Source of the DNA: Bradyrhizobium forestalis
Lineage (GTDB): Bacteria > Pseudomonadota > Alphaproteobacteria > Rhizobiales > Xanthobacteraceae
Assembly: GCF_002795245.1 (NCBI RefSeq)
Contig: NZ_PGVG01000005.1
Coordinates: forward strand, 62,001 to 126,000
Length of the DNA: 64,000 bases
Direction: 5' to 3'
Positions 16,381 through 24,360 of the stretch are shown one piece after another; the stretch's first letter is position 1, and every line of letters begins with the position of its first letter. The notes under the pieces are model-generated. The model ran no database searches and was not told the DNA's origin. It saw only the letters and a program-made list of their open reading frames with translations. Both the position numbers and the translations under genes were made by a program.

Positions 16381-16653
16381 TGTTATGCAATCGACCGCAG
16401 CCGCCGCATCATCGGAACCAATGAGGCTGGTACTGCTATTACTGTCCGCCTTCCGGTCGTACTGCTCGAGCCCGTCGGCCACGCCAACCACCTCCGCGGC
16501 CAGCCGTTCGCTGGCCGTGCCGCCGACATTGTGGATGATGGCGACATAGTCCTGGCAGGCGAAACGGACCTAACCCAGATCGCAACTGCGCCGGTCCCGT
16601 CGCCCATAGGGCGCGGTGCCGATTTAGGGATAGGCCGCCTCAGGAATTCGTGA
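16381..16653 (+). pseudogene. Coding-like fragment without a start codon
   Basis: This frame is open for 91 codons with strongly GC-biased third positions, but has no ATG, GTG or TTG start near its beginning; a TGA lies immediately upstream. The translation contains EAGTAITVRLPVVLLEPVG and ADIVDDGDIVLAGETDL, which looks like real protein but was not recognised. It fills the gap between the small exported-protein gene and the end of the LuxR gene. It is probably the remains of a gene whose 5' part was lost. Confidence 0.35.
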
Positions 16654-16658
16654 ATCGG

Positions 16659-17804
16659 CTACTGTGGGGCCCGAACCTGAGGCATCGAGTTCTGCAACAG
16701 GCGCAGGAGATCCGCTTGCCGGGTCGTGTCGGTCTTGGAGAAGATGTGCTGCAGGTGGGTGCGCGCGGTCGGCTCGCTGATGCCGAGCATGTCGGCTGCC
16801 TCCTTGGCGCCCAACCCCTGGGTAAGCGCCAGCAGCACGCGGAGTTCGCCGCCGGTCAGCTGATAAAGTCTGGCAAAAGCTTCGCCCGGCATCAGCGGCG
16901 CCTCAGCAGGATCCTTTGTGAACACAGCTACCGATGCCGCAAACGGCGCGATAATGCCGCTGCGCTGACCGCGATCGACCGGAAGGAGAGTCGCGACATA
17001 GCCGGCGCCATCGATATCCGGTATCGCAAGGGAATGCTCGCCTGTATCCAGGTCGATATCGTCGCGCGACGCCCTATCAATGGCCTTCGACAGCGCGGCG
17101 CGCGTGGCGGGATTGGTGGGACAAATCCGGTTGTTCACGATGCGAATGGCGTTGCCGGTTTTGATCTGCCTCTGGGCAGCGGCATTCATATAGACTACGC
17201 GGCCATCGGGTGACGTGAGGAAAACACCTGTGACGAGCGCATCAAGCGTCTTTTCCAGCATCTCCGACCTCAGCGCTCTGATATCCAGCGCGTCCGAGAT
17301 GGTGAGGGCACGGCAGACGTGCGGGGAAAGAAGCTTGAGCAGGCCGATCTCGAGTTGCTGGTAATGCGGCGCCTTCCCGGTCCGTGAGGCGTGCATGGAG
17401 GCCATGCGACCGCCAGTCCGCAACGCCGGGAACCAGACTATGTCCAGTAGTCCGAACGGCTCCAGCACTTCTCGAGCGAAACGGCTTCCCAACAGTTCGC
17501 GGCGCATCATGGAGAGAGCACTGACGTCGCCGATCTTCGAGACGATGTCTGCTGCCGCCATCGGACTTTCTGAGTAGTGCTTTCCCAGTGTTTCCAGGAA
17601 TTCCGGTTGGTATCCGAACACGAACAGCTGATCATTTTGCACGTGCCGCATGTCGTGGACGCATATGCCGCCCGCTGTGCTTTCACACAGATCGGCAATC
17701 CTTCGGCAAGTGTCTGGCCACAGATGCGGATCGAGCGCGCAGTCATAGATCGCGCCGATGGTGTCGGATAACACCTGGGCGGAGACTCCGTCCAAGTCGA
17801 TCAC
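16659..17804 (-). CDS. LuxR-family HTH transcriptional regulator with PAS-like middle domain
   Basis: A 381-residue regulator. The C-terminal LuxR HTH is at about residues 310-370 (LTGGELRVLLALTQGLGAKE then GISEPTARTHLQHIFSKT), and a PAS-like region lies near 195-245 (GVFLTSPDGRVVYMNAAAQRQ). The N-terminus resembles a ligand-sensing region. The start is the GTG at 17802-17804, which has GGGAGG 7 bases upstream; an ATG-type extension to 17870 has no such site. It is divergent from a second LuxR-type gene at 18145. No autoinducer synthase is nearby, so a solo role is likely. Confidence 0.82.
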   Translation of the reverse strand: MIDLDGVSAQVLSDTIGAIYDCALDPHLWPDTCRRIADLCESTAGGICVHDMRHVQNDQLFVFGYQPEFLETLGKHYSESPMAAADIVSKIGDVSALSMMRRELLGSRFAREVLEPFGLLDIVWFPALRTGGRMASMHASRTGKAPHYQQLEIGLLKLLSPHVCRALTISDALDIRALRSEMLEKTLDALVTGVFLTSPDGRVVYMNAAAQRQIKTGNAIRIVNNRICPTNPATRAALSKAIDRASRDDIDLDTGEHSLAIPDIDGAGYVATLLPVDRGQRSGIIAPFAASVAVFTKDPAEAPLMPGEAFARLYQLTGGELRVLLALTQGLGAKEAADMLGISEPTARTHLQHIFSKTDTTRQADLLRLLQNSMPQVRAPQ

Positions 17805-17949
17805 GTTGGGCCCTCCCAAGCGTCTGGGGCACTCGGTAGTGCGCCAACGATGCGAGGAGGCCGGTCCCACAAAACAAGATAAGCGTTTGGGCCATTTTCG
17901 ACGTTGAGATCGGCGGTGATAAGACCGAGGTCATTCCTGACAAGAGCAA
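17805..17949 (-). pseudogene. Broken copy of the small membrane-protein gene
   Basis: In the leader of the LuxR gene a minus-strand frame reads KMAQTLILFCGTGLLASL, which aligns with KQTALFCGATLLVWLL of the 56-residue protein at 15438-15608. After LLASL the similarity stops, and the frame runs into the LuxR start region. The expected YGLDLS-GFF ending is missing. This looks like a truncated duplicate. The remaining bases to 18144 hold no other recognisable feature. Confidence 0.4.
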
Positions 17950-18144
17950 CCACGAAAAAATCTCCCAATCAAAATCGCTCCGGTAGGGCTAGGAAGCCAA
18001 ACTAGGGTCCTGAAGCATTTCCTGAGTGCCCGGGCGAGTAGCATCGCCTGTGTATTATGGCCGAATGCCCTCGTCGGGCCATGGATTCCGTGCTGAATAT
18101 CGTGTGCCTTGATGCGCTTGGGTACTACCTGGAAAGGTGGTCCC

Positions 18145-18996
18145 ATGTCCCTTATGCTTCGTCGAAGATCAGTGACCTTCACACCCTTTTGGGGCGACAT
18201 GCATCCATCTGCGGATTCCACCAATCCACAAAGTGACAACGTCTATGCGCTCTGGGATCGACTGGCCGAGTTCTCCGCTGGCGACGGGGATGCCGCACTT
18301 ATCCATTTGCTAACCACACTCTGTGCCATGGTCGCGGCACAGAATGCGCTTTGGGCCGTTGTTGTGCGATTGCCTTCGCCCGCGCCAAAGGATGCTTTGT
18401 TCGGCTGGCGTCCACGCTTGGTTCGGCTCCTGCATCCGGTACCGGCGGTGGCGGCTTCCGTGCAGGAGCAGTTCGACACCCTCTGGTCCTCCGACGTCGA
18501 CCTGTCGCAGATCCTGGCCGTGTCAGGGGACGAGCCGTTCCGCACCCGCCTGCTCTTCGAGGCACTGCCGCCCGAATGGTTCGAAGGTGAGCACTATCGG
18601 CGCCATTACCTCGAAGTCGGCCACGCCGACAGCATATCGGTGCGTTGCGCGCTCAATGACGACGTGCGGATTCACCTCTTCGTGTTTCGCGATGCTCAGG
18701 CGCCCCGGTTCTCCGCACTGGACAGCAACCTCCTGGGCTTCGTGATGCGCGGGTTGAGATGGTTCTACCGGCAGCAGCTGCTCAGCCACGGCCTGCTCAT
18801 CGCCAACGCGCCCCTGACGCCGGCCGAGCGAAAGGTGCTGCTGGGACTGCTCGACGGACACATGGAAAAGCAGATTGCGCAGAAACTCGACCAAAGTCCG
18901 AACACGACGCATTTCCACGTCAAGTCGATCTACGCCAAGTTCGGCGTCCGGAATCGCTCAGCACTCGCCGCGCTGTGGCTCGGCAAGCTGCGATAG
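18145..18996 (+). CDS. LuxR-family HTH transcriptional regulator
   Basis: A 283-residue protein. The C-terminal LuxR-type HTH lies at about residues 222-280 (LTPAERKVLLGLLDGHMEKQIAQKL, then NTTHFHVKSIYAKFGVRNRS). The N-terminal 200 residues have no recognised domain but resemble the sensor part of single-gene rhizobial LuxR regulators. The ATG at 18145 has AAAGGTGG 5 bases upstream and was chosen over TTG/ATG codons at 18109-18112. It lies divergent to the other LuxR gene and upstream of the tRNA. Its targets are unknown. Confidence 0.8.
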   Translation: MSLMLRRRSVTFTPFWGDMHPSADSTNPQSDNVYALWDRLAEFSAGDGDAALIHLLTTLCAMVAAQNALWAVVVRLPSPAPKDALFGWRPRLVRLLHPVPAVAASVQEQFDTLWSSDVDLSQILAVSGDEPFRTRLLFEALPPEWFEGEHYRRHYLEVGHADSISVRCALNDDVRIHLFVFRDAQAPRFSALDSNLLGFVMRGLRWFYRQQLLSHGLLIANAPLTPAERKVLLGLLDGHMEKQIAQKLDQSPNTTHFHVKSIYAKFGVRNRSALAALWLGKLR

Positions 18997-19045
18997 CGAA
19001 CTTCAGGCGCCGCAGGGCAATGAGCGACGATGGGTTGGTGCAGCT

Positions 19046-19141
19046 GATTTGCCCGACGTGTCAAATGGCGCGGCGTCACCGTCATCCTCGCCACCAACTG
19101 CCATTTCTACTTTGCATGGGGGTGTTTTCGATATTTTGGTT
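19046..19141. repeat. Dispersed intergenic repeat, copy A
   Basis: Begins GATTTGCCCGACGTGTCAAA and ends with a TCTACTTTGCATGGGGGTG / GTTTTCGATATTTT block. The same framework (GCCCGAC-x3-TCAAAT ... TCTAC-x-TGCATGGGG-TGTTTT) recurs at 19494-19610, about 450 bases away in the same orientation, on the other side of the tRNA gene. Confidence 0.65.
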
Positions 19142-19189
19142 GGGAGCGGGGGTGGCGCCGGTCCGCCTTCGCCAAGGCTTCGGCGAGAC

Positions 19190-19263
19190 AGCCTTCGCTC
19201 GCTTCGCTTTGGAGGGACCTGGGCTGGCTTGCCAAGCCGAAGCTCGCGAAGCGAGCGAAGGCT
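19190..19263. repeat. Inverted repeat abutting the tRNA 3' end, terminator-like
   Basis: A perfect 18-base inverted repeat: AGCCTTCGCTCGCTTCGC (19190-19207) and its complement at 19246-19263, with a 38-base loop. The right arm ends exactly in the CCA end of the minus-strand tRNA gene. As the tRNA is transcribed toward lower coordinates, the stem would form just after the tRNA and could terminate or help process it. Confidence 0.65.
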
Positions 19264-19338
19264 GGTGGGCCCGGCAGGACTCGAACCTGCAACCAGACCG
19301 TTATGAGCGGCCGGCTCTAACCATTGAGCTACAGGCCC
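19263..19338 (-). tRNA. tRNA with CAT anticodon (tRNA-Ile2 or tRNA-Met)
   Basis: 76 bases on the minus strand fold into a full cloverleaf: acceptor GGGCCTG/CGGGCCC (one T-G pair), D arm GCTC/GAGC, anticodon stem GGCCG/CGGTC around loop CTCATAA (anticodon at 19313-19315), T arm GCAGG-TTCGAGT-CCTGC, and encoded CCA. It is not initiator-type, as the first acceptor pair is G-C. The acceptor stem resembles tRNA-Ile2, whose C34 is changed to lysidine by TilS, but elongator tRNA-Met cannot be excluded by eye. Confidence 0.92.
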
Positions 19339-19493
19339 CGCCGCGAGGCAGCTCGCGGGAACGCGCGCCGGCAACGGTGCGCGGTTCGTTTACAGGGATG
19401 GAAGCGGGGGTGCAATGCTGGCGCTAGTGGACGGGAACGCCATCGCGCCCGAATTTTTGAATACCCGAAATCTGCGATGATGCCCTTATAGTC

Positions 19494-19610
19494 CTGTTTT
19501 GCCCGACAGGTCAAATCGAACTTCGGCAAGGCTCGTTTGCCGCTTCCGTAACTCCTTGTAATTGCTGGCCTCGTCTACTGTGCATGGGGTTGTTTTTCGA
19601 CTTTTTGTTT
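19494..19610. repeat. Dispersed intergenic repeat, copy B
   Basis: Second, diverged copy of the 19046-19141 repeat, keeping GCCCGACAGGTCAAAT at its start and TCTACTGTGCATGGGGTTG with a T-rich end. The T-rich end (TTTTTCGACTTTTTG) lies just past the stop of the minus-strand TctC gene and may help terminate it. Confidence 0.6.
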
Positions 19611-19667
19611 GAGGGGGACCCGCGGGGTCCCCCAGATGTCTCGCATGCAAGCGGGCGGGGCCGCCGC

Positions 19668-20642
19668 CTAGTCCACCGAGACCCCGGCGAACTCCACCAC
19701 CTTGCGCCACTTCTCGGTCTCATCCGTGACCAGCTTGCCGAACTCGGCGGGCGCCATCGGCTTGGGGATGCCGCCGACTTCAGTGAGGCGCGCGATCACC
19801 TTCGGGTCCTTCAGCGCTTCGCCGACGGCCTTGTTGAGCACCTCGATCACCTCGGGCGGGGTGCCCTTCGGCGCGGAGATGCCGTAGAAGCCGACCGATT
19901 CGAAACCCGGCACGGTCTCGGCGATCGCGGGCGCGTCGGGCACGCTCGGCCAGCGCTGCGGCGAGGTCACGCCAAGCGCGCGGACGTTGCCGCCCTTCAC
20001 CTGCTCCATGGCCGAGGGCAGGTTGTCGAAGATCAGCTGCACCTTGTTGGAGATGATGTCGGGGAAGGCGATGGCCGAGCCGCGATAGGGCACGTGCACC
20101 ATGTCGCACTTCGTCATCACCTTGAACAGCTCGGCCGACATGTGCACCGAGGTGCCGTTGCCGGAGGAGGCAAAGGAGATCTTGCCGGGATTGGCCTTGC
20201 AATAGTCGATGAACTCCTGAACCGTCTTCGGCGGAAACGCGTTGGAGACCACCAGCATGTTGGTGAGCTGCATGATGCTGGCCACCGGCACGGTGTCGCG
20301 CAAGAAGTCGAACGGCAGCTTCTTGTAGAGCGAGGTCGAGATCGCGTTGTTGGGCGCGACGAACAGCAGCGTGTAGCCGTCCGGCGGCGAATTGATCGCG
20401 GCGGCGGCGGCGATGTTGCCGCCGGAGCCGGTGCGGTTCTCGACGATGACCTGCTGGCCGAGCCGGTCCGACAGCCACTGCGCCATGATCCGCGCCACGA
20501 TGTCGACCGGGCCGCCGGCGGAAAAGCCGATCAGCCAGTGCACGGGACGGTCGGGGTAGCCGGCGGCGGCGGGAGGGGTGGCGCTGAAAAGACCTAAGAG
20601 AACCGCAAGCCCGAAAACACCGTTCCGCAAAATTCGCAACAT
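19668..20642 (-). CDS. TctC/Bug-family periplasmic solute-binding protein
   Basis: A 324-residue protein with a signal peptide (residues 1-27, ending PPAAAG). It has the Bug/TctC body: YPDRPVHWLIGFSAGGPVDIVARI at the N-terminus, VIVENRTGSGG, and PPDGYTLLFVAP. These proteins capture carboxylates and similar anions for TctAB permeases or act as sensors. No tctA/tctB lies nearby, so the copy is orphan, as is frequent in this family. The ATG at 20640-20642 follows GGGAGATGTC and is preferred over upstream ATGs at 20654 and 20678. Confidence 0.87.
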   Translation of the reverse strand: MLRILRNGVFGLAVLLGLFSATPPAAAGYPDRPVHWLIGFSAGGPVDIVARIMAQWLSDRLGQQVIVENRTGSGGNIAAAAAINSPPDGYTLLFVAPNNAISTSLYKKLPFDFLRDTVPVASIMQLTNMLVVSNAFPPKTVQEFIDYCKANPGKISFASSGNGTSVHMSAELFKVMTKCDMVHVPYRGSAIAFPDIISNKVQLIFDNLPSAMEQVKGGNVRALGVTSPQRWPSVPDAPAIAETVPGFESVGFYGISAPKGTPPEVIEVLNKAVGEALKDPKVIARLTEVGGIPKPMAPAEFGKLVTDETEKWRKVVEFAGVSVD

Positions 20643-20750
20643 GACATCTCCCATTGTTCTATTGTCGTTGGGCTGCATGCTTTCACAAAATCGGGCCGCT
20701 GCCTACATCGTCCCTTGAGTCGGTGTTGACGCAGGTCATCGGGAACGATC

Positions 20751-21728
20751 ATGAAATTCGCGATCCCCATCCTTCTCGGCGCGGCGCTGCTCGCAAGCCC
20801 CGCCGCCGCCCAAACCGGAGGCAGCGCCATTCCGACCACGACGATCAGCTCAACGATCAGCTTGGGCACCGCAACCCCCGGCGGCGGCTTTCCGCTCTAT
20901 GGCAATGCCTTCGCGGAGGTGATGAACGCGGCCGATCCGCAAATCTCCATCGCCCCGCGCAACACCAAGGGCAGCAACGAGAACATCCCGCTTTTGGAGA
21001 AGGGCGAGCTCGATCTCGCGCTTGTCGCCGGCGAGCCGGCCTATGAGGCCTTCGCCGGCATTGGCCGGGCGCCGGTTCGCTTGAAGATCCTCACGGCGAT
21101 CTATTCCAACCCCGGCATGTTCGTGGTGCGCGCGGATAGTCCCTACATGACGATCCGCGATCTCGTCGGCCAGCCCGTGGCGTTCGGCGCCAAGGGCTCG
21201 GGCTTGCCGATCCTGGCGCGCTATGTGCTCGATGGGCTCGGCCTCAAGCAGGACGAGGACTTCAAGGCGATCTATCTCGACCGCGCCGGCGACGGCCCGG
21301 CGATGGTCGAGGACGGCCGCGTCGCCGCGCTCTGGGGCGCCGGCATCGGCTGGCCCGGCTTTGCCGCGGTCGCCTCGAGCGCATCGGGCGCGCGCTTCAT
21401 CGCGCCAGCTGCGGACGAGATCGCGCGCATCCGCGCCAAGCATGGGTTCCTGAAGCCGCTCACCGTGCCGGCCGGCTCCTATCCGAAGCAGACCGAGCCG
21501 ATCGCCTCGCTCGGCTCCTGGAGCTTCGTCCTCACGCGCGAGGATTTGCCCGACGATGTCGCCTATCGTCTCGCCAAGACGCTGCACGGTGTCGAGGCGA
21601 CCTTCTGCAAGAAGCTCGCGCAGGCCTGCGAGACCACGGCCGCGAACACGGTCGCGGCGGCACCGAAGGTGGAGCTGATTCATCCGGGCGTGATGAAGTA
21701 TTTTCGCGAGATCGGGGTGGCGAAATGA
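20751..21728 (+). CDS. TAXI-family TRAP-type solute-binding protein
   Basis: A 325-residue exported protein. The signal peptide is residues 1-20 (MKFAIPILLGAALLASPAAA). The body has the TAXI features LGTATPGGGFPLYGNAFAEVMN and NTKGSNENIPLLEKGELDLALV, followed by SNPGMFVVRADS. TAXI proteins deliver solutes, often glutamate or other acids, to TRAP permeases. The permease gene is absent here. The gene is divergent from the TctC-type gene with about 108 bases between starts. The late segment has three cysteines (CKKLAQACET), unusual but not diagnostic. Confidence 0.82.
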   Translation: MKFAIPILLGAALLASPAAAQTGGSAIPTTTISSTISLGTATPGGGFPLYGNAFAEVMNAADPQISIAPRNTKGSNENIPLLEKGELDLALVAGEPAYEAFAGIGRAPVRLKILTAIYSNPGMFVVRADSPYMTIRDLVGQPVAFGAKGSGLPILARYVLDGLGLKQDEDFKAIYLDRAGDGPAMVEDGRVAALWGAGIGWPGFAAVASSASGARFIAPAADEIARIRAKHGFLKPLTVPAGSYPKQTEPIASLGSWSFVLTREDLPDDVAYRLAKTLHGVEATFCKKLAQACETTAANTVAAAPKVELIHPGVMKYFREIGVAK

Positions 21729-21867
21729 CGGTCGCATAAGCGACCGTCATTCCGGGATGGTCCGAAGGACCAGACCCGGAATCTCGAGATTCTCAGGTGC
21801 GCAATTGCGCACCTGAGTTCGGTGCTACGCACCGCCCCGGAATGACGATCGCTTTGAGCGATCGTCA
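21725..21867. terminator. Three stacked hairpins between convergent genes
   Basis: Inverted repeats at 21725-21750 (arms ATGACGGTCGC/GCGACCGTCAT), a perfect 26-base palindrome at 21792-21817 centred on GCAATTGC, and 21843-21867 (TGACGATCGC/GCGATCGTCA) fill the gap. The outer two begin inside the stop codons of the TAXI and LivK-like genes, so the block probably acts as a two-way terminator. Confidence 0.65.
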
Positions 21868-23082
21868 CTTCTTCACCATCGCGCACGCCGGGTCCGGCGG
21901 CCCGAACGCCTTGTCGCCGGAGATGGTCGTGAGGATCTTGTAATAGTCCCACGGATATTTGCTCTCCTCCGGTGTCTTCACCTGCACCAGCCAGAGGTCG
22001 TGCACCATCAGATTGTCCTCGCGCAGTTTGCCGTTGCGGGCGAAGAAATCCTCGATCGGCTTCTCGCGCATCTTGGCCGCGACCTTGAGCGGATCGTCGG
22101 TGCCGGTCTCCTTGATGGCGTTGAGATAGTGCATCACGCTGGAATAGACGCCGGCCTGCCACATCGACGGCATCTTGTTCATCTTGGCGAAATAGCGCTT
22201 CGACCATTCGCGGGTCTTGTCGTCCATGTCCCAGTAGAACGACGTGGTGAGGAGCAGGCCCTGCGCTGCCTGCAGGCCGAGCCCGTGGATGTCGGTGATC
22301 AGCGCCAGCAGCGCCGCCATCTGCTGGCCGCCCTTGAACACGCCGAACTCGGCGCCGGTCTTGATCTCGTTCATGTTGTTGGGGGGACCTGCGGCAATGC
22401 CGATGATCTTGGCCTTGGAGGCCTGCGCCTGCAGCACGAAGGAGGAGAGGTCGGGCGTTGCCAGCGGCGGCCGCACCGAGCCCAGCACCTTGCCGCCATT
22501 GGCGGTGACGACGGCGGAGGCGTCGCGCTCCAGCGAATGGCCGAAGGCGTAGTCGTCGGTGATGAAGAACCAGCTGTCGCCGCCGCGCTTGACCACGGCA
22601 TCCGCGGTGCCGACCGCGAGCGCGCGGGTGTCGAACACCCATTGGATCGCGTAAGGCGAGCAGAACTTGCCATGGAAATCGGCGGTGCCGGTGGAGTGGG
22701 TGATGAACAGCCGCTTCTTCTCGCTCGCGATGTTCTGCACCGCGAGCCCGACCGCCGAGACCGGCACGTCGACGATCAAATCGACCTGCTCGACGTCGAA
22801 CCAGCGCCGCGCGATGGCGCCGCCGACATCGGCCTTGAGCTGGTGGTCGCCGATCACGACGCTGATCGGCTTGCCGAGCACGGTGCCGCCGAAATCGGCG
22901 ATCGCCATCTGTGCCGCGGTCACCGAGCCCTGGCCGGTCGGCGCCGAGGCCGGGCCGTTCAGGTCGGTGAGCACGCCGATCTTGACGACGTTGTCGGACA
23001 CCTGCGCCATTGCCGTGCCCGGCAGCAAGAGCATCGCTGAAAAGGCGGCCGCGACCGGCAGACCAAATCTGGTTGGATTCAC
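21865..23082 (-). CDS. ABC transporter substrate-binding protein, branched-chain amino acid (LivK/UrtA) type
   Basis: A 405-residue protein with a signal peptide (about residues 1-26, ending AMA). The Peripla_BP_6 body has VKIGVLTDLNGPASAPTGQG, LFITHSTGTADFHGKFCSPY and WFFITDDYAFGHSLERDA. Such proteins bind amino acids, aromatic acids or amides for Liv-type importers. No permease or ATPase gene is adjacent. The start is GTG at 23080-23082, with GGGGAGG 6 bases upstream. The C-terminal PDPACAMVKK ending is common in Bradyrhizobium paralogues. The ligand is unknown. Confidence 0.87.
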   Translation of the reverse strand: MNPTRFGLPVAAAFSAMLLLPGTAMAQVSDNVVKIGVLTDLNGPASAPTGQGSVTAAQMAIADFGGTVLGKPISVVIGDHQLKADVGGAIARRWFDVEQVDLIVDVPVSAVGLAVQNIASEKKRLFITHSTGTADFHGKFCSPYAIQWVFDTRALAVGTADAVVKRGGDSWFFITDDYAFGHSLERDASAVVTANGGKVLGSVRPPLATPDLSSFVLQAQASKAKIIGIAAGPPNNMNEIKTGAEFGVFKGGQQMAALLALITDIHGLGLQAAQGLLLTTSFYWDMDDKTREWSKRYFAKMNKMPSMWQAGVYSSVMHYLNAIKETGTDDPLKVAAKMREKPIEDFFARNGKLREDNLMVHDLWLVQVKTPEESKYPWDYYKILTTISGDKAFGPPDPACAMVKK

Positions 23083-23181
23083 GCTTGTCCTCCCCTGAGC
23101 CGGCTCGTTGGCCGGTGTTGCATCCGGGTGTGCCCGGCTGAATTGGTTTCTTTTGCAACTATTTGGGGGCAGGCGTCAACG

Positions 23182-24075
23182 TCAGGCAGCGAAGCGGATC
23201 AGTCCTGCGGGCGAGGGATCGTAGCCGGTCAGCTCCTCGGCACGCTGGCGCAGCCGCCGTTCGTTCAGGAAGCGGAGCAAGGTCTGCATGGCGGGACGGA
23301 AATAGCTGCGCTGCCGCATCGCAAGGTCAAAGTTCTCCCAGACCAGTGGCACGAAATCGAGACCGGCCGAGCGCGCCGCGCCGCGCGTCGCGATGCCGCA
23401 ATCGGCCTGCCCGGCGCGGACCAGTTCGGCAAGATCCGGGCCGGTCAGCGCCGGCGTCTCGATGCGGCGCAAATCCCGCGTCGAGGCGCCCGCGCGCTTC
23501 AGCAGCACGTCGAGCAGCATCTGCGCGCCCGTGCCCTGTTGCCGCGTCGCCATCCGGGCGCCAGTTGCGAGCACGTCGGTCAGGCCGTGCAGGTGCTTGG
23601 GATTGCCGTGTGGCAGCACCAGACCCGCTTCGCGGCGCACGAACGCGACCAGCACCGCATCATGCAGGTCGGGAGCTCCCCGCAGGGCTTCGACACTGGC
23701 GTCGCCGGCGAGATTGCCTTCGGCGTCCAAAGCGTGGAAATGCACCGCCGCAGCCATCACCTCGTTGCGCTGCAAGCGCTCGAGCCCGCGCGCGCTGCCC
23801 TCGCTCATCGATCCGAGCCCTGAGCCGGACTCGCGCAGGCTCCAATCCAACAGTTCGTCCCGGCTGCCGCCGACGACCGGCGGCGGCTCGGCGATCAACA
23901 TGCCGGCCGGACGCGCGAGGCCCGACAGGACCCAGAGGTCGAGCTCGTGCCGTGGGAAGAGCCACTTCCCCGTCACCTTGCTGCAGGGGATCGCACCCGT
24001 GGTGACGAGTTCGTAAAGCTTGCGTTCGCCGAGCCGAAGGTAATCGGCGGCTTCGCTGGTCGTCAGGAATTCCAT
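23182..24075 (-). CDS. HTH regulator with periplasmic-binding-protein-like domain (Mo/W-linked)
   Basis: A 297-residue cytoplasmic protein. Residues 1-50 are an excisionase/MerR-like HTH (LTTSEAADYLRLGERKLYELV, then VTGKWLFPRHELDLW). Residues about 85-290 form the PBP-like domain (PF12727 type), with VLVAFVRREAGLVLPHGNPKHL, GTGAQMLLDVLL and QADCGIATRGAA. The same domain is fused to MoeA at 26351-28312. Such regulators are found next to tungstate/molybdate transport and formate dehydrogenase genes, so a role in controlling this island is likely. Inversely oriented ATGCAxATTC-like words lie upstream (24087-24096 and 24126-24136) and could be operators. It is divergent from the TupA-type gene. 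Confidence 0.8.
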   Translation of the reverse strand: MEFLTTSEAADYLRLGERKLYELVTTGAIPCSKVTGKWLFPRHELDLWVLSGLARPAGMLIAEPPPVVGGSRDELLDWSLRESGSGLGSMSEGSARGLERLQRNEVMAAAVHFHALDAEGNLAGDASVEALRGAPDLHDAVLVAFVRREAGLVLPHGNPKHLHGLTDVLATGARMATRQQGTGAQMLLDVLLKRAGASTRDLRRIETPALTGPDLAELVRAGQADCGIATRGAARSAGLDFVPLVWENFDLAMRQRSYFRPAMQTLLRFLNERRLRQRAEELTGYDPSPAGLIRFAA

Positions 24076-24360
24076 CCTGCATTCCTATGCAAATTCTTGC
24101 TTCTTTTTGACGTCCGACGCAGGTGGAATTCTGCATTTCAGATTTTTGTCCGCGGGAACCATGCCCGATCATCTCGCTGCTTTGCAACACATCCGCACGC
24201 GCGATTTCCGCTTTGGTGAACGATCCTGAATCGATCGCTGGCGCGGCGCGTCTCGGCGGCGTTGCCGAAATTTCCCGGCTGCGCCGCGTGAAAACGCGTC
24301 ACGAGCGCGGCGCAATCGATCATCATCATGATCTCGTCATTGCTAAGGGGAACCCCGATC

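Noticed and set aside
19046..19610. CRISPR or integron array around the tRNA
   Set aside because: Only two diverged repeat copies without regular spacers, integrase or cas genes.
24328..24360. Upstream start of tupA
   Set aside because: It adds 11 residues before the signal peptide; 24361 gives a normal signal sequence, although the choice is not certain.
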